Shown one piece after another: positions 20,980 through 33,640 of a DNA stretch of 64,000 bases; within the stretch, counting starts at the first letter, position 1; every line of letters begins with the position of its first letter. Below the pieces are notes generated by a model. The model saw only the letters and a list, made by a program, of their open reading frames with translations, searched no databases and was not told the origin of the DNA. Source of the stretch: Melampsora larici-populina 98AG31 (taxonomy: Eukaryota > Basidiomycota > Pucciniomycetes > Pucciniales > Melampsoraceae); assembly GCF_000204055.1 (NCBI RefSeq), contig NW_006768766.1:355828-419827 (forward strand), written 5' to 3'. The position numbers were made by a program, and so were the translations under genes.

Positions 20980-22103
20980 TCAGGTTGTCTTGATTCGTTG
21001 AAGGTAAGCTTGCCATCTGAAATGAAAAGTAATAAATATTGTAAAACATCAAGATAAGATCAAAAATAACGAAATAGAGAATATGGACTTACCCTGCATC
21101 TTTATACCTTAATGCCTGTTTGAAAATCTCGTCATCATCATCAGAATTTTTATAAATCCCACGACCCACAATGATCACATCTGAACCACTTTCAAAAACG
21201 ACCTGATGAGGGGTTCTATAATTCTGACCCAATGAATCACCCATTACATCCAATCCAACACCAGGAGACAAAACCAGCCAATCTTCTTCCGGACCCGATT
21301 CTAATCTTCTTTGAGAAATAAATCCTATTACGAACTCAGGATGTCGTTGTGCCATTTTAAGTGTTTCGATTGTATATTGATCTTTAGCTAAAGTACCTTT
21401 ACTTGACATTTCGGCTAATAATAGTAATCCTCGACCTTTGGGAATTCCTACTTCGGCTAAACCTGTAATAACTCCCTCTCCTGGTACCGTGTGTGCATTG
21501 GTGATATGAGACCAATCGGCTATCTTATAAACACCTGAAGAGTATTGAAGTTTAACGGTATTTCCTATCATTCGTATCGAATTGGAATATCAAAAAAGAG
21601 TTCATCAGTCAGAATGAAAGTCTGAGTGAAGAAGCTTTCGGATTTGGTTCTTCGAACTTCGCAAGGTTGAATCGAGATTCGAAGGAAAAAGGTACTTCAC
21701 TTACCGATATCAGCAAATTTACGATCCTCGAAAATCAAGAAATTATGTTTCTTACTCAACTCAACCAATTTCTCGATCAAATCTTGATCAAAGTCCGTAA
21801 TGATATCAATATGAGTCTAAAAAGCAACAAACAAATGATGACTTCGATTACGATTTTTGATTAATGAGCTTGAAAAACGAAAATAAAAGAGTGAATTATC
21901 AATTATAAGCTTACCTTGAGCATGCAAATATGAGGACCAATCAAATTGGCTATCCTAAGAAAAGCCGATTTGCTCGTTACATCCAATGATACACATAAAT
22001 TACTTTGCTTCTCTTCCATTAAATTCAAAAGTTGTTTTGAGATCGGATTAGAGTGATTTGATGCCCTAGTCGAATATGGTCTGGATGCTACTTCATCTGA
22101 CAT
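20980..22103 (-). CDS. URA3: Orotidine-5'-phosphate decarboxylase
   Basis: This enzyme performs the last step of de novo UMP synthesis, decarboxylating orotidine monophosphate in the cytosol. Four exons on the minus strand (22103-21915, 21816-21705, 21564-21093, 21016-20980) join in frame to 269 residues, a normal length for the fungal monofunctional enzyme. The catalytic Asp-Lys-Asp region is present as [10 protein letters not shown] followed by [15 protein letters not shown], then [22 protein letters not shown] and [10 protein letters not shown]. The last exon supplies the typical C-terminus (GWQAYLQRI). All introns have GT-AG borders; the first two junctions flank the active-site exon. Its neighbours are unrelated decayed repeats rather than pyrimidine genes. 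Nothing suggests inactivation. Confidence 0.97.
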
Positions 22104-22939
22104 CTTGGTAATTGTCGATCTGAGGAATCGGTGAAGCTGAGAATGATGGAGATAGTCAACAGCTTTGGTTTCGAAAAAAAGTTGAATTTTTGAAACTCCT
22201 GGATGTATGCGCTTGATCGGGGCATTATCTGAGCTTAAGTTCGCCGGTCCTTTGACTTAAGCAAAAGTCGCGTCCATTTACAGTCGAGTCCAGTTGATCT
22301 TTAGGATTCTTACCAAAACCAATCTTGGAGTGATCTTCTCTCAAAACTCAAGTCCAGGAATCATATTGTCTCACTTTCTTTTTCTTGTGCGCCTGAGTAT
22401 GATATCTCATCACTATCATGATGAGCCATTGATTTTGAAAGAACTGTTCTGTGTAGCTTCAAGAAACTTAACCACACTGGCTGATTTCTACCTACACCCA
22501 CCATTAAACAATCCTAAGATTGGTCAATAGCCCCCTCCATATATCATTTGGAGTCATGATACTAGATTCAGGAGAACAGAGACTGAATGGCCTGATAGCA
22601 AATCAAGAGATGCACAAAAGGAATAGATGGTGGGAAAAGCTCAAGCACTACAAAAAACAAGTAAAGAACTGCTTGAAAGATGAAGCAGTTTGGGGTGACA
22701 AAAGGAGTATGTGTGAGGTTAGGCTCAACAGATGATAATATGGAAGAATTCAACACACCAGATAACAGAGATGCTAACAACCAAAAAGTTATTGTGACAA
22801 GAGACAATATCTATCTTATGAGACTACCGCCAATACAGATATGTAGTTTACTGACTGTTTTTTGTCAACGATTGAGGATTGATCAGAGCAAAAAGATAGG
22901 AAGAGAGGACTGAATATGTGATAGACCCAGAAAAATTTC

Positions 22940-24450
22940 CCGCTACCAAATAACCCTTGATAACACTTCCATGAAACCTTTTTGTTAACATCAAAACCAC
23001 CAAAGCAAAAAACACTGCAGCACATTAATGCACTACTCAGCCAAAAAAACTGGCCCATTGAAAACACATCGACTGTTTTTAAAAACTTCCAGCACTCATT
23101 TAGATAATGATTAGTGGAATCCTTTGAGCCAATCAAGTGTAGCACCTTGCTTTTGTACAGATTGGTGTCTGGATATCACTGTTTCCTTTGCTGATTCCCA
23201 CCATTTTTTATGCTTTCCATCCAATTTGATTACAAATACAACCATATTCCCATAGTGGTCCATTACTGTTTCCCAAAGTTTGTACGCTCCTGGATTATTC
23301 CGGATCTTAAAGGATATTATAGACTCTGCTGAATCAGATTCTTTACAGTTTTCACCTGGGTCTGAAGAAACTTCACAGTCTGTGATAAGAGCCTGAAAAC
23401 TGTCATTCACTTTTTCCAAAAGTTGCTTCCTTTCAATCAAATTCAAAAGGTATGTCCTTGAATCCTTGTCCAGAGTATTGCCTCCATTCTGTTCTTTTTC
23501 AAGTTCAGACTTCACACCCTCAATATGTTCCTCGCTAACTGGTGTTTCACTACCAAATGCCCACATGATCTCTTTACCAATACTAGACTTCAGCTCCTCA
23601 AACAGTTTCCAATGATACCACACTATGTAATATGATGGATGATCATAGGACTGTGATCCCTTCACTGAGCTTTCTGTATTAGGGATGAGAAACTACTTCA
23701 GTCTTGTAAAGAGAAGTATTTCAAAAAACCATCACATACCAATTTTCTCACTGTCATATAAAAAACTCCCAACGACATTGGATGCCATAGTGGAGAGGAG
23801 AAAAAGCAACCCAAAAGATCCTGAAGTGAATTGGGTGTGTCTGGATATCCTCATATTTGAAGAAGACTTAAATACGTTCAGTGAGTATGTAGGAGAAGTT
23901 GAAGGAGTTGATGTGATTTTTTAGATAATAGCTGGAAACCTGAATGGATGATTCCTTGCTGATGGAAAATGTTCTACTGGCACTGAGATCTAAGGGAATG
24001 GAGATTATATAGAATTTATATGTTGAAATGTATGCCACACTGATGAGGGGATCTTTTATCCTTGATATACAATTCATACATCTGTGCACCTGAAGGGACC
24101 TTTTGTGTTTTTGAAGTGTGTTGTCAAGATTCTGCACCCCATTTTTTTCATCTGACCATGATACCCTTGATAATAAAATGATTCTGTTTAATGAGTAAGC
24201 TATGCCCAATATGTAAACATGTGTCAGACAATTTCATGTGTTATCAAGATCTCCTCCCAAAGTGGCATTTAATTATTTGATACAAGCTACAATCTTTTGT
24301 ATGCCTCATGGAGTGTCTCACATAAAGATCCCTTTGATCTTTTATTTGAATAGCAAGCCTCATTTTTTACATCAAGCTTCAAGATGAAGCATTCTGAGGC
24401 AATCATATCTATTCAGGATCTTATGCTGCATGGACATATGCACCTCATCT
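22940..24450. repeat. Right copy of a degenerate ~1.5-kb direct repeat around URA3
   Basis: Partner of about 18300-19900, in the same orientation and with the same block order. The better-preserved coding frame (23111-23692, minus) and a 79-codon plus-strand frame (23685-23924) fall inside it. Confidence 0.6.
23111..23692 (-). CDS. Unrecognised protein, probably 5'-truncated
   Basis: A minus-strand frame of about 194 codons, open from 23692 to the stop at 23111, with no ATG at its head (the first plausible start is a GTG at 23665). It is hydrophilic and mostly helical by composition, with DHPSYYIVWYHWKLFEELK near the start and Trp-rich KHKKWWESAKE near the end. No known domain was recognised. 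The upstream side enters repeat sequence at about 23680. A decayed counterpart with many breaks lies around 18300-18960, so this is either a duplicated gene fragment or an old mobile-element gene. An unseen 5' exon could rescue it. Confidence that it is expressed is low. Confidence 0.35.
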   Translation of the reverse strand, partial: FLIPNTESSVKGSQSYDHPSYYIVWYHWKLFEELKSSIGKEIMWAFGSETPVSEEHIEGVKSELEKEQNGGNTLDKDSRTYLLNLIERKQLLEKVNDSFQALITDCEVSSDPGENCKESDSAESIISFKIRNNPGAYKLWETVMDHYGNMVVFVIKLDGKHKKWWESAKETVISRHQSVQKQGATLDWLKGFH

Positions 24451-27400
24451 GACATCAGGGAAATAGAGCTTGAAGTTTGGTTTGAAAGTTTGCATCCTAT
24501 AACAACCAATGCGTGTAAGGTGTAAACCTGCACCTTGCCTAGATATGTGCACACCCCAGATTCCACAATACTATTGCTTCAATATATTACAATGGCCTTT
24601 CATGATATATGGATCAGACATTGCCTGAGGGGATTTTATCAACACCTGTCTTCCTTATTTGTTGAGAAGTTCCAGAACCCAAGCAAAAGGTTTCATCATA
24701 ATTCATATGAGTTAATGATGCTGATTCCAGACAACTCCCCACTTCACCTGGACTTGGAGGACACCCCCCTACCTGTATTCCACATGTATTCAATCATTTA
24801 CATACATAAGATGTTGATGGTCCACCCAATCTCCAATCTACTGAAAATCTTTTGCCACAAATTTGTCCATCTTCAAAGATTTCAAAAGATGTCCAACACC
24901 ACACCAACTGATCCAGTATTGAGGGGCCATGAACCACACCAGCTACATTACTATTCATGCAGGTAACCAGATGATGCCATTCAAGGCTACTCTGATAATC
25001 CTTGATAATTTTTGAACTGCCTCTGCTAAAAGAATAGCAAAACCAAATGTATTAAAGAAGTATGGCTAGAATTGATTGTGGAGGAAAGCATCAACCAAAG
25101 GAAAAGAAAATACACAAAACATAGAATTGGCTCTTTTGATGTCCATGGTCAACTGAAAGAAACATAAGCTAAGAGCTGATAATGTGTATGAATGGAAGGT
25201 TCTAATTGCTATGAATCATCAAATTCATGATCATTCAAAGTTTTTAGTCAAAATACCTGGTGCAAAAGGTCTTACAAGTGAGCAGCAAGACAACCTCAAG
25301 CATATGAGCAAATGTGGAGCAGCAGTGTGAGTTCTCTCCAAGAATGTGAAATTATAACACTACAAATCACACCTTTCAACATTTATAAGTTGGATAGTGA
25401 ACACAATTCTGATTTTCTTCAAGGACAAAAAAAGCCAAAGCTTTGTTTGACAGCCATAGAGAAGAAACTGTATATCATACACATGGGAAAGACACTGATA
25501 ACCACTTGCTTTGTCTCTTGATCATTGCACCCAATCTATGTATCTCACCATCTGAAAGCCATTGTGTTTCAAAAGGACCCAGGAATGCACCTATAGAGGT
25601 ATGTAACGAGAATCCCGACCGTTTGTTGGCGCGGTTTTCGGGCACTTAACACCACATTTACAACAGCTACAGTGGTGCAAAATATGCGTGAGATTGAAGG
25701 CTTTCATTTAAGCTAGCTTTCAGCCTTATAGCACCTATACTTCCTGAGTTAAACGGATGTAGCGGTCAAAAACAGCCCTAAATTGAACGTCGGGATCAGG
25801 CCTTGGAGGCACAATTTTTTTTTGCGCCAATCGATTTTGCGCCAATTTGAGTGAAGTTGAGAGACTTGGAGTAGGTTCATTCGATAGCCCTACTCCATGC
25901 GCATCTTTTGAAGTGCTCTGGAACTTGAGACAATGAGTTTTGTGTTGTGTAGAGCCCAAAAACTGAAAAACATGTTTTGTTACATACCTTTATAGGTGCA
26001 TTCCTGGGTCCTGTTTCAAATGTGCTGCTAATTGATTTGACTTACAAGTGTATCACTATCAGGTGTTTTTATTTCCTTTCAAATCTTGATCAAGCAACAG
26101 AAACTGACATGAACTAGGTCTTCTTGGTAGATATTCCTTACAGGGCCATTGCAAAGTCTACCAAAAGATATCTACCATTTCAACACCTTTATATGCCAAG
26201 GTTCATTGCCAAATATGAAGAACACAGTATTGGGGATGTTTTGGACACAATCATACCTCATGTGTCCAGAAATGCCTGTACAAAACTTTATAAAGCTGTT
26301 TAGATGTTCACCAAACACCTCAATGAGACATTTATTATGGATTAGGTTGTACTTATGTGTTTTTTGGAAGGGGCATAACCTTGGAAAGGTCTTTTCATAT
26401 GCATGTTAGAGGGAACTCATCTATTGATGGAGAATACAGAAATCTGTACATTTTGGAGGAGGACCTGTATGTATGTGTTTTACCAGCTCAAAACTGTTGG
26501 TGAGGTTCTTACAATAAAAAAGACTGAAAATTTGAAAATAAAACATCCTTGTGAGCTCATGACCAGACTCTCAAGGAAACAGGCCAGTATGTACCAAGCC
26601 CAGCCCATGTTGACCCAGCCAGATTCTTAAGCTCCTCTGGGTCAATCCTGGCCTTCTGGCCAGTCCTGAGGACACAAGTCTGGGTCATATCCCTACCACC
26701 AAGTGAAGGGGAGTGTCTTTTCATCAACTTATTATTTTTGGCTCAGAAAAAATTTTCAAAACATCCCTTTTCACACTCTGAATATCCCCCTTGGTGATAT
26801 TAACTCTACAGCACACAACATGGTATTGGTATTATGTTAATCAACTAAAAATGCTTCCCAATTCAATACATTTTGATTGTCTTCACAAACTTTGATCAAC
26901 CATTTATATTAAAATGAGAATATCATTGACCTTTATCTGTTTTGTGTTTCAATGTTGGATTTATTTTAACCATTTGTCTCCTTTTCTACATCCATCTCCC
27001 ATTAATGGTGAAAAGTCACTCATTGCCTTATCCCAGATGTTCTCTGATTGACAATACATTTTGAAGCAGAACTAATATAATCTCCTCTGGTGAACCATTT
27101 TCCTTAGGTTTTTCTTACTTATAGACTCTGGATCCAATTCACATGTTAAGAGGATTTAATGAAAACTTGTGATAAATTGTCTGCAAACTTGGGGATCTTT
27201 GATCCTATAACAAATTGAAGGTCATGTTTGATCTCAAATTATTTCCATCACTTCTTCAACTATAAATCTACTTTTCATCTCCCATATCTAGATAAACACT
27301 TCCAATCTAACTAAATCTCCAGTTTGAAAGTCAAACTTATCAAAAGCCTTCTCATACCCTCTCTCTTCCTTTTCTTTCTCAAACTTTCCATCTCAAAAAA

Positions 27401-27854
27401 ATCATTTAAACTTTTTTTTCTTTTTTTTATAATTCCATCAAATTCAAAAAAAAAGAATGACATAAAAAAAAGAAAGAAATAAAGAGATAAGTAAAAAGTA
27501 AAAAGTGTAAAAGAAGAAGAAAAAGATAAAAAAGACAAAAGAATAAAAAGAAATCAAAAAAAGAAATCATCAAAGAAGAATCATGAAAATGAAAAAAAAA
27601 TTGTGAAGATCAAAAAAAAATGAAAAAGAAGTAATTTAAAGATTTAAAACAACATCAATTTATCTAAATAAAAAAAAATTCATAACAATTACAAAACCAA
27701 AGATCAAAAACAATCAAAAAACTAATAACAAAAAGAAACCCAACGACAATTTTTTTATCTTTCAAAAAGAATTACGCAAATCCTTGATTTTTTTTAATCA
27801 AAAACAAAAAAAAAAACCAACAACAAAAATCAAAAATCAAAAAATATATTACTA
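24451..27854. other. Gene-less stretch ending in A-rich low-complexity DNA
   Basis: Short frames only. It holds the transposon at 25574-26012. From about 27410 to 27840 the plus strand becomes an A-run-rich purine tract just downstream of the LIM-RhoGAP stop, probably its 3' UTR and terminator region. No gene was recognised. Confidence 0.5.
25574..26012. mobile_element. 439-bp non-autonomous DNA transposon with 34-bp TIRs and 8-bp target duplication
   Basis: Termini 25574-25607 and 25979-26012 are inverted copies (AGGACCCAGGAATGCACC...) with one mismatch (cctatagagg versus cctataaagg). A perfect 8-bp direct repeat GTTTCAAA flanks it (25566-25573 and 26013-26020). An 8-bp duplication fits hAT-type transposition. 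There is no transposase inside. Confidence 0.93.
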
Positions 27855-30800
27855 TCACTGATCAACAGGTATTCCATCATTTTCCCCTGAATTCGTTTGA
27901 TTAAAAGAATGTGTATCTGTTGAAGGATGATGAGTTTCATTTGCTCTCAAGTTCACATTTGCTGGTATATTCAATTGATGAGTAGTACTAGTAGGTGTAC
28001 TAATTGGTGTATCTAAATGATGAAATGGTTCATGTGAGTTCTGATTCGGATTCGAATTGACTGGTGCTGGTGGTGCTGGTGGATGTGATTGTGATTGTGT
28101 TGGATGTGATGAAGATGATGATGGATTAAAAGAAGCAGAAGAATGAAAATCAGGTCGATGTGGTAAAACTTCTCCTTTACCTCTGTACTGTTGTAACTGA
28201 TGATGTTGTTGTTGTGAATTTAAATTATTCTTGGATTTTAATAATCCTTCAACTTTCTTCATAACTATTCCAAAAAAATAAAATCATTAAAATTCAATTT
28301 AAAAAAACCTGGCTCAATCACTCTAGATGGAAAAAAAAACTTACTATCTTTAGATGTGATTTCATTCACATTCAAATGATTTCCCAAGTTAGTCATCTCC
28401 GAATTTCTCATCACCAACCAAACCGTTTCAGGTACCATAAAGATTTCATCTTGAAATTCCAACAATTCATTCACAGCTCTGATAGCCAAAAAGGATTCAT
28501 CTCGACTAGGTGGTTCTTTAGATCGATTATATAAGATATTCGGGGTGATCACTGTGGCTAAGTTTTGTAAATCCATCTTCGATCCTGTTTCTTCATCCAC
28601 ATGTGAAAAAGATGCAACCCATTTCATGAATACAAATAAAACTTCCATTGTGTCTCGGTGTGATTTTGGTAATAAACAACAGATCAAATGTAACGTTTTC
28701 CTCCTTTCTATTTCATTCTCAATTCCTATCATTCAAAAACAAAAAAAAATCAGTGTGGTTTCTTTGCTGATGATCATCGGATTTGATTCAATTCACTTAC
28801 GTTGAGAAGCAATAAAAAGATGGTGAAGTTTAAACGTTAATAAAGGATCAGGTAAATCTCTCAAAAACTTCTTCAACAAAGCTGCAAGTTGGACTGGATT
28901 ATCATCACTAAAATTATTCATCATCACACCATCATCTCGATCAATCGAATCGGTCAATTCTTTTAATCTTCTGATATTTCCATTCTTCCTAAAAATCCCT
29001 TCTACTGACATATCCATCTGTTTCATGGCTGAAATCACATCATCTATAAAACTCGGTACTCTTAATTGTCCGGCTCCTGCTCCTAATAATGAATCCACTC
29101 CATGTCTTTCTATTAACACGTCTAATGGTACTCCAAACACACCTAAAGAAAACAAAACAAACAAGTCAATCTTTCAATTCGATTTCATCATCTTCCAAAA
29201 GAAAAATCTCACTTACCCTTTTTCTTAATTTTGGATTTTTCAGTGTTCCCTTTAAACAACTTACCCCAAAAGTTACCTTTCCTAACCTCAATCATTTCCA
29301 AAAGCTCATCCAACGAACAAATCTCACGAATCGCTTCATTAGAACCCAAAAGGAAAGCCGCCACATGTTTAACAATCACCGATTCAAGTGCAGATAATTC
29401 CGAAAGCGTCGTGACTTGAGTGGGTAAAGCTTTATGAGCTACTCTAAATCTTTCGGCTTCCATGGCTCTTGGTAAATCGGCCAAGGTGATGCCTGAAGTC
29501 GTCGTTTCGATGATCGAGGTTTCTTCTTCTCTTGTGTTGGGATTCATCGGTTGTTCATCTACGATCCTTACGGCTGTTAAGTTTCTTGAAAGTGTTGGTC
29601 TTACTGTGACTGGACTTGTAGATGATCCTTGTGGGTCATTATTCAGTGTAGCATTCCCATTCAAATTAGGCGAAGGAATTGTTGTAGTAGGTGTCATCAT
29701 CGATCCAGAGCTAGTGCCATTACTACTTGTTTGAGGTATCATACTCAAATGCGTAGGTTGTGGTCTAGGAGGTGGTTCAGATCTAGGTAGATTAGTATAA
29801 TCTCGTTCTCGAGTCAATGGAACCGCAGATGGATTTGTTAAATCTCGTCTTGATCGATCATGATGAGATGGTGATCTAGAAGAAGGTACAAGTGGTGATC
29901 TTGATCCAGCATTCCTTAATCCACTTGACTCTTGTGGTCTTAATCCTCCAGTCGGATTCGATTCGATGGCAGCTTGTGCTACTCTTCCAGATGGACTTTC
30001 GACTACTGTTGATCGTTGTGGTAATCGGGCAGTTGTAGACAACTTTCGATCTAAATCTACTGTTTTCATTCTTTTGATATCTGTTGAATTCCGATATGCA
30101 TCATACAATGATCTTTCATCTCCATTCACTGCATTCTGTTGCCATTCGTCCTCTGATAAACCAAAAAAAAATGCTTCAACATTTTAGATTCTCATGTTTC
30201 GATAAAGAATGAAGAAAAGAAAACTTACTTGTAGGCATAGGTAAAACTCCTCTCTGTTTCAATAACCCATAAAGTTTATTAAGAGCCACACAAAGTAAAA
30301 ATGCATACTGTTCTAATCTAGTGACCAATTCAAATCCATCCATCAAAGTTCCAATTCCATTATTTAATCCAATCGAATTAATCATTCGATTAGCATTCAT
30401 GGCACATTCTTCACAATAGATTTGTAAATTTTTATTAGGTGATGAAGTTGAAGTCGTCGATCTTGAATTAGTTTGTTGATTGATTTCTAATTTATAACTC
30501 TTGATTTGAATTGATAAACTAATCATTGGATTATGAGATCCATTTTCAATCGAATTCGAATTCGGATTTTGATTAGGATGGGTATAATTATTGGGTTTCT
30601 CAGGTGATTTATGACAAGTTGAACATCTTAAACATGAATGATGCCATCTCAAACTAGTCCCGAATCGAATACATTCTTCTTCAACCGTTTGTTTACAAGC
30701 TTCACAAAGATCGGTAGTTGCCACCCCTTGAGCAAAAAGAGTGCCGACAGCTCTTGTTAATGATTTATATCCATAAGGTCTTGGTTTTCCATTTGAAGAA

Positions 30801-33640
30801 GAATGTGTATGATTAGGATGATTTGATTGAGATTTAGTCGGTGTATTACTTGTAGTAGCTTTTGATGCATCTGGATCCCTTGCTAATCTATCTAATCTAG
30901 ATAAGAATTGTAAAATCCCAGTTCGATCTCCAAATTCTCTTTCTAATTTCAATGCACTTGTTAAAGCGATTCGAATTAAAATCTTTAAATAATGTGCTAA
31001 ACCGGTTACCAATGATAATAATTCTTGTGTGATACTCATCTTTCGGGCTCCTGTTTCATGTGTATGTGATAAGAGTGAAAAGAAATTCACAATCTTTTTA
31101 CATAACATTCTTGCTTCTCTAACATGTGAGATTTCTAAAATTTTCAAAAACCCGAAATATACTATCAGTTTTTGTTTTCCCAATTCATCAAATCGTGAAT
31201 AGAGTTGAAAATTGAAATACCTTTTGCATTTTTACTTCTAAAGAGATAATCCAAATCATCAATAGCAGCAAAAAGTGTTTCAACATGTAACACGAATTTT
31301 CCTGCCATTTTAACCCCTTCGAGATAATGACCACTACTAACATGTCTTAACATTTCAGATATACAAGCCGCACTACTCTCTTCAAAGGTCGAAAGGACTG
31401 TCCAAATCCTATAGACTTTTTCTTCCATGACTTTTTGTTTTTCTTTTAATGATTGAGCTGTTTCAATCGCTTCTTGATGTTGCCAATCTGGTGTATTAGA
31501 ATCGGTTGAAGTACTTGAACTTGAAGGATCTGAGTGGGTCGTTTCGTTGTTAGTCGGTTGTGTATCATTATCGGTTGGTTGTGTTGATGGTGGTAAGATT
31601 TTGCGACTAGAAGCTAATGAAACAGCAAGTTTAATATTCCAAAACTTATTAATCATATAACTATCCAAAAAAGAAAAAGAAATCAATGTGAACTTCAGTC
31701 TCCTGTTTTCGCAAAAATGATAGTAATGCAACTTTTCTTACCATTCAGGATGCCAATGTTCATCTGTATTGTTTCGATTGATTTCCACAAATTGTTTTAA
31801 AATCGCAGTTTGACATCCCGTACATTTCACGGCAAATCGAGTCGAATAATGATAATGACAATAAACCTTTCCAGAATGTTCATAATAACTATCCTGTGGT
31901 CCAAAGATTGTAGGACAAATTGAACAAGTAAAATGTTCAACATGGAATTTCATATCTATCCAAACCGAAAAAAAACAGAAAAGAAAGATATTAATGAGTT
32001 CGTTGATATAAAGATTATTAAACAAAAAGATGGGAAAATTAACCTAGAGCCGTGATATAAGAACCTCTAAGAGCTCCACCGCATTTTCCACAAATCAAAC
32101 CAAGTCTTCTGAAATAATCAGTTTCACAGAGTGGATATTGAGTTTTACCGTCTAAACCTGCATCTACTGGGAAAAACTTGGAAGCCACCACTTTATTACA
32201 ATCTTGACATCTGAAACAATCTAAATGATAGACTGTTCCTAAGGCTCGTACGAATTGACCGGTCATCGTTTGACCACATTTCGCGCACGGTTGACGAGAT
32301 GTTCCTGAAGAACTTCCTGGAGTTGGATATGATGAATTAGGTAGGTTGTGGTTTGTGTGTTGAGGGTGATGATGATGTGTATGGATTTGTGATTGGGTTT
32401 GATGATGTTGATGAGGCTGGGGTTGGTTTTGGTGGTGATGATGATTAGAATGATTAGAATGATGATTAGAATGATTAGAATGATGATTAGAATGATGATT
32501 ATTCAAGTTATTATTAATTGAAGTTAAAGTAGTAGTAGGTGTAGAGGTAGTCATCGTCATAGATTGACCTTTTGAATTGGATGATGTGGTAGTCGAAATG
32601 TTTACAGTTGATGATGTTGGTGAGATGGGAGTAGGTAATGATCTCTGCTTGATTGTAAGAGATGATGAAGGAGGATCATCCAATTGATTAAGATCCAATG
32701 AAGATTTATGTAAATGTAGTGGATGAGGTGATGAAGGTGATTTTAATGAATGTGAACTTCTAGGCGATGTACTCAAATGGAATTCTAAACTAGAAGAATG
32801 CGAGAGGACTCGTTTATTTGGTGATTGATGATTTGGAAGATGAGCTTGAGATTGATTGGAAAGCGATGAAGATCTTGATGAAGGCGATGAAGGATCAGTT
32901 GGTTGATTTTGTTGATGATTAGATTGAATTTGATTTGATTTGATCAATGGTTCTGGATCGAATTGTAATTCAGTTAATTGTTGTTGGTGTTGTTGATGTA
33001 GATTAGATTGATATAAAGAAGTAGTTCTTGCTGTTCTTGTTGTTATTGTCTTCTTGAACGGTTTTGATTGTTTTTGATGAGATTGAAGGAATGATGAAGA
33101 GTGAGTTTGAGTTAATGTGGGTCTTGTGAATGGTCTTGTTGGTGTTGATGGAGATGATGAAGGAGATGATGATGAATTGAATGCTGAGTTAGTAGTTATA
33201 GTACTGTTGAACTGATTTGTAGTTTGATTTGAATTTGAAGTAGCAGTGTTCTTTAGTAAATGGGAATGGCTTGTTGAGATTCCTTCAGTTCCAATCTTTC
33301 TTTTAGTTTTACTTTTTGGATTAATTTCAACTTTTAAGTCATACATAACACATTAAGTCCATTGAAGGTCAATATCATAAATCATAAACCCATAAAAATC
33401 GAATTCAAATCTCAGTTAAATCTCATTCTTCACTTCAGCCATTTTTCAGCTCAAAGTCCATCTTGATTCTTAAAAGAGAAACTTACCGTTTAATTGATCA
33501 TCTAACTTCTCATCTTGTTCATTATTCTCCTTAATTTCCCTTTGATCTTCAGATTGGTTCGTATCATTTTCATCTTTTGAATTCTTGTTCTCTTCAGTTT
33601 TGATTTTCATTTGATCTTGTTCGTGGTGATGATCAGACAT
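27855..33640 (-). CDS. LIM-domain Rho GTPase-activating protein (Rga1-like)
   Basis: It is predicted to switch off a Cdc42/Rho-type GTPase in polarised growth. Nine exons on the minus strand (33640-33487, 33330-32044, 31955-31742, 31660-31221, 31134-30229, 30152-29217, 29142-28801, 28725-28345, 28264-27855) join to 1689 residues. Residues 1-395 are low complexity, Ser/Thr/Pro/Gln-rich with a His/Asn run. LIM modules follow: C400-AKC to about 460, C465-GKC to about 520, C525-TGC with HPEC at about 552, and a further CEACKQ/CLRC/CEEC module in exon 5. The RhoGAP domain spans about 1313-1530, with arginine finger GIFRKNG (Arg near 1364) and ITPNILYNR in exon 8. The tail is Gln/His/Pro-rich. The exon 1-2 splice uses an AAAAG acceptor and is the least certain junction; the other joins restore LIM or RhoGAP motifs exactly. 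Confidence 0.93.
32430..32510 (-). repeat. AATGATTAG-type microsatellite encoding a His/Asn/Ser run
   Basis: Short tandem words (gattagaatgattagaatgatgattagaatg) in exon 2 of the LIM-RhoGAP gene encode repeated SNHH and SNHS units. They keep the frame and are likely to vary in length between strains. Confidence 0.75.
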
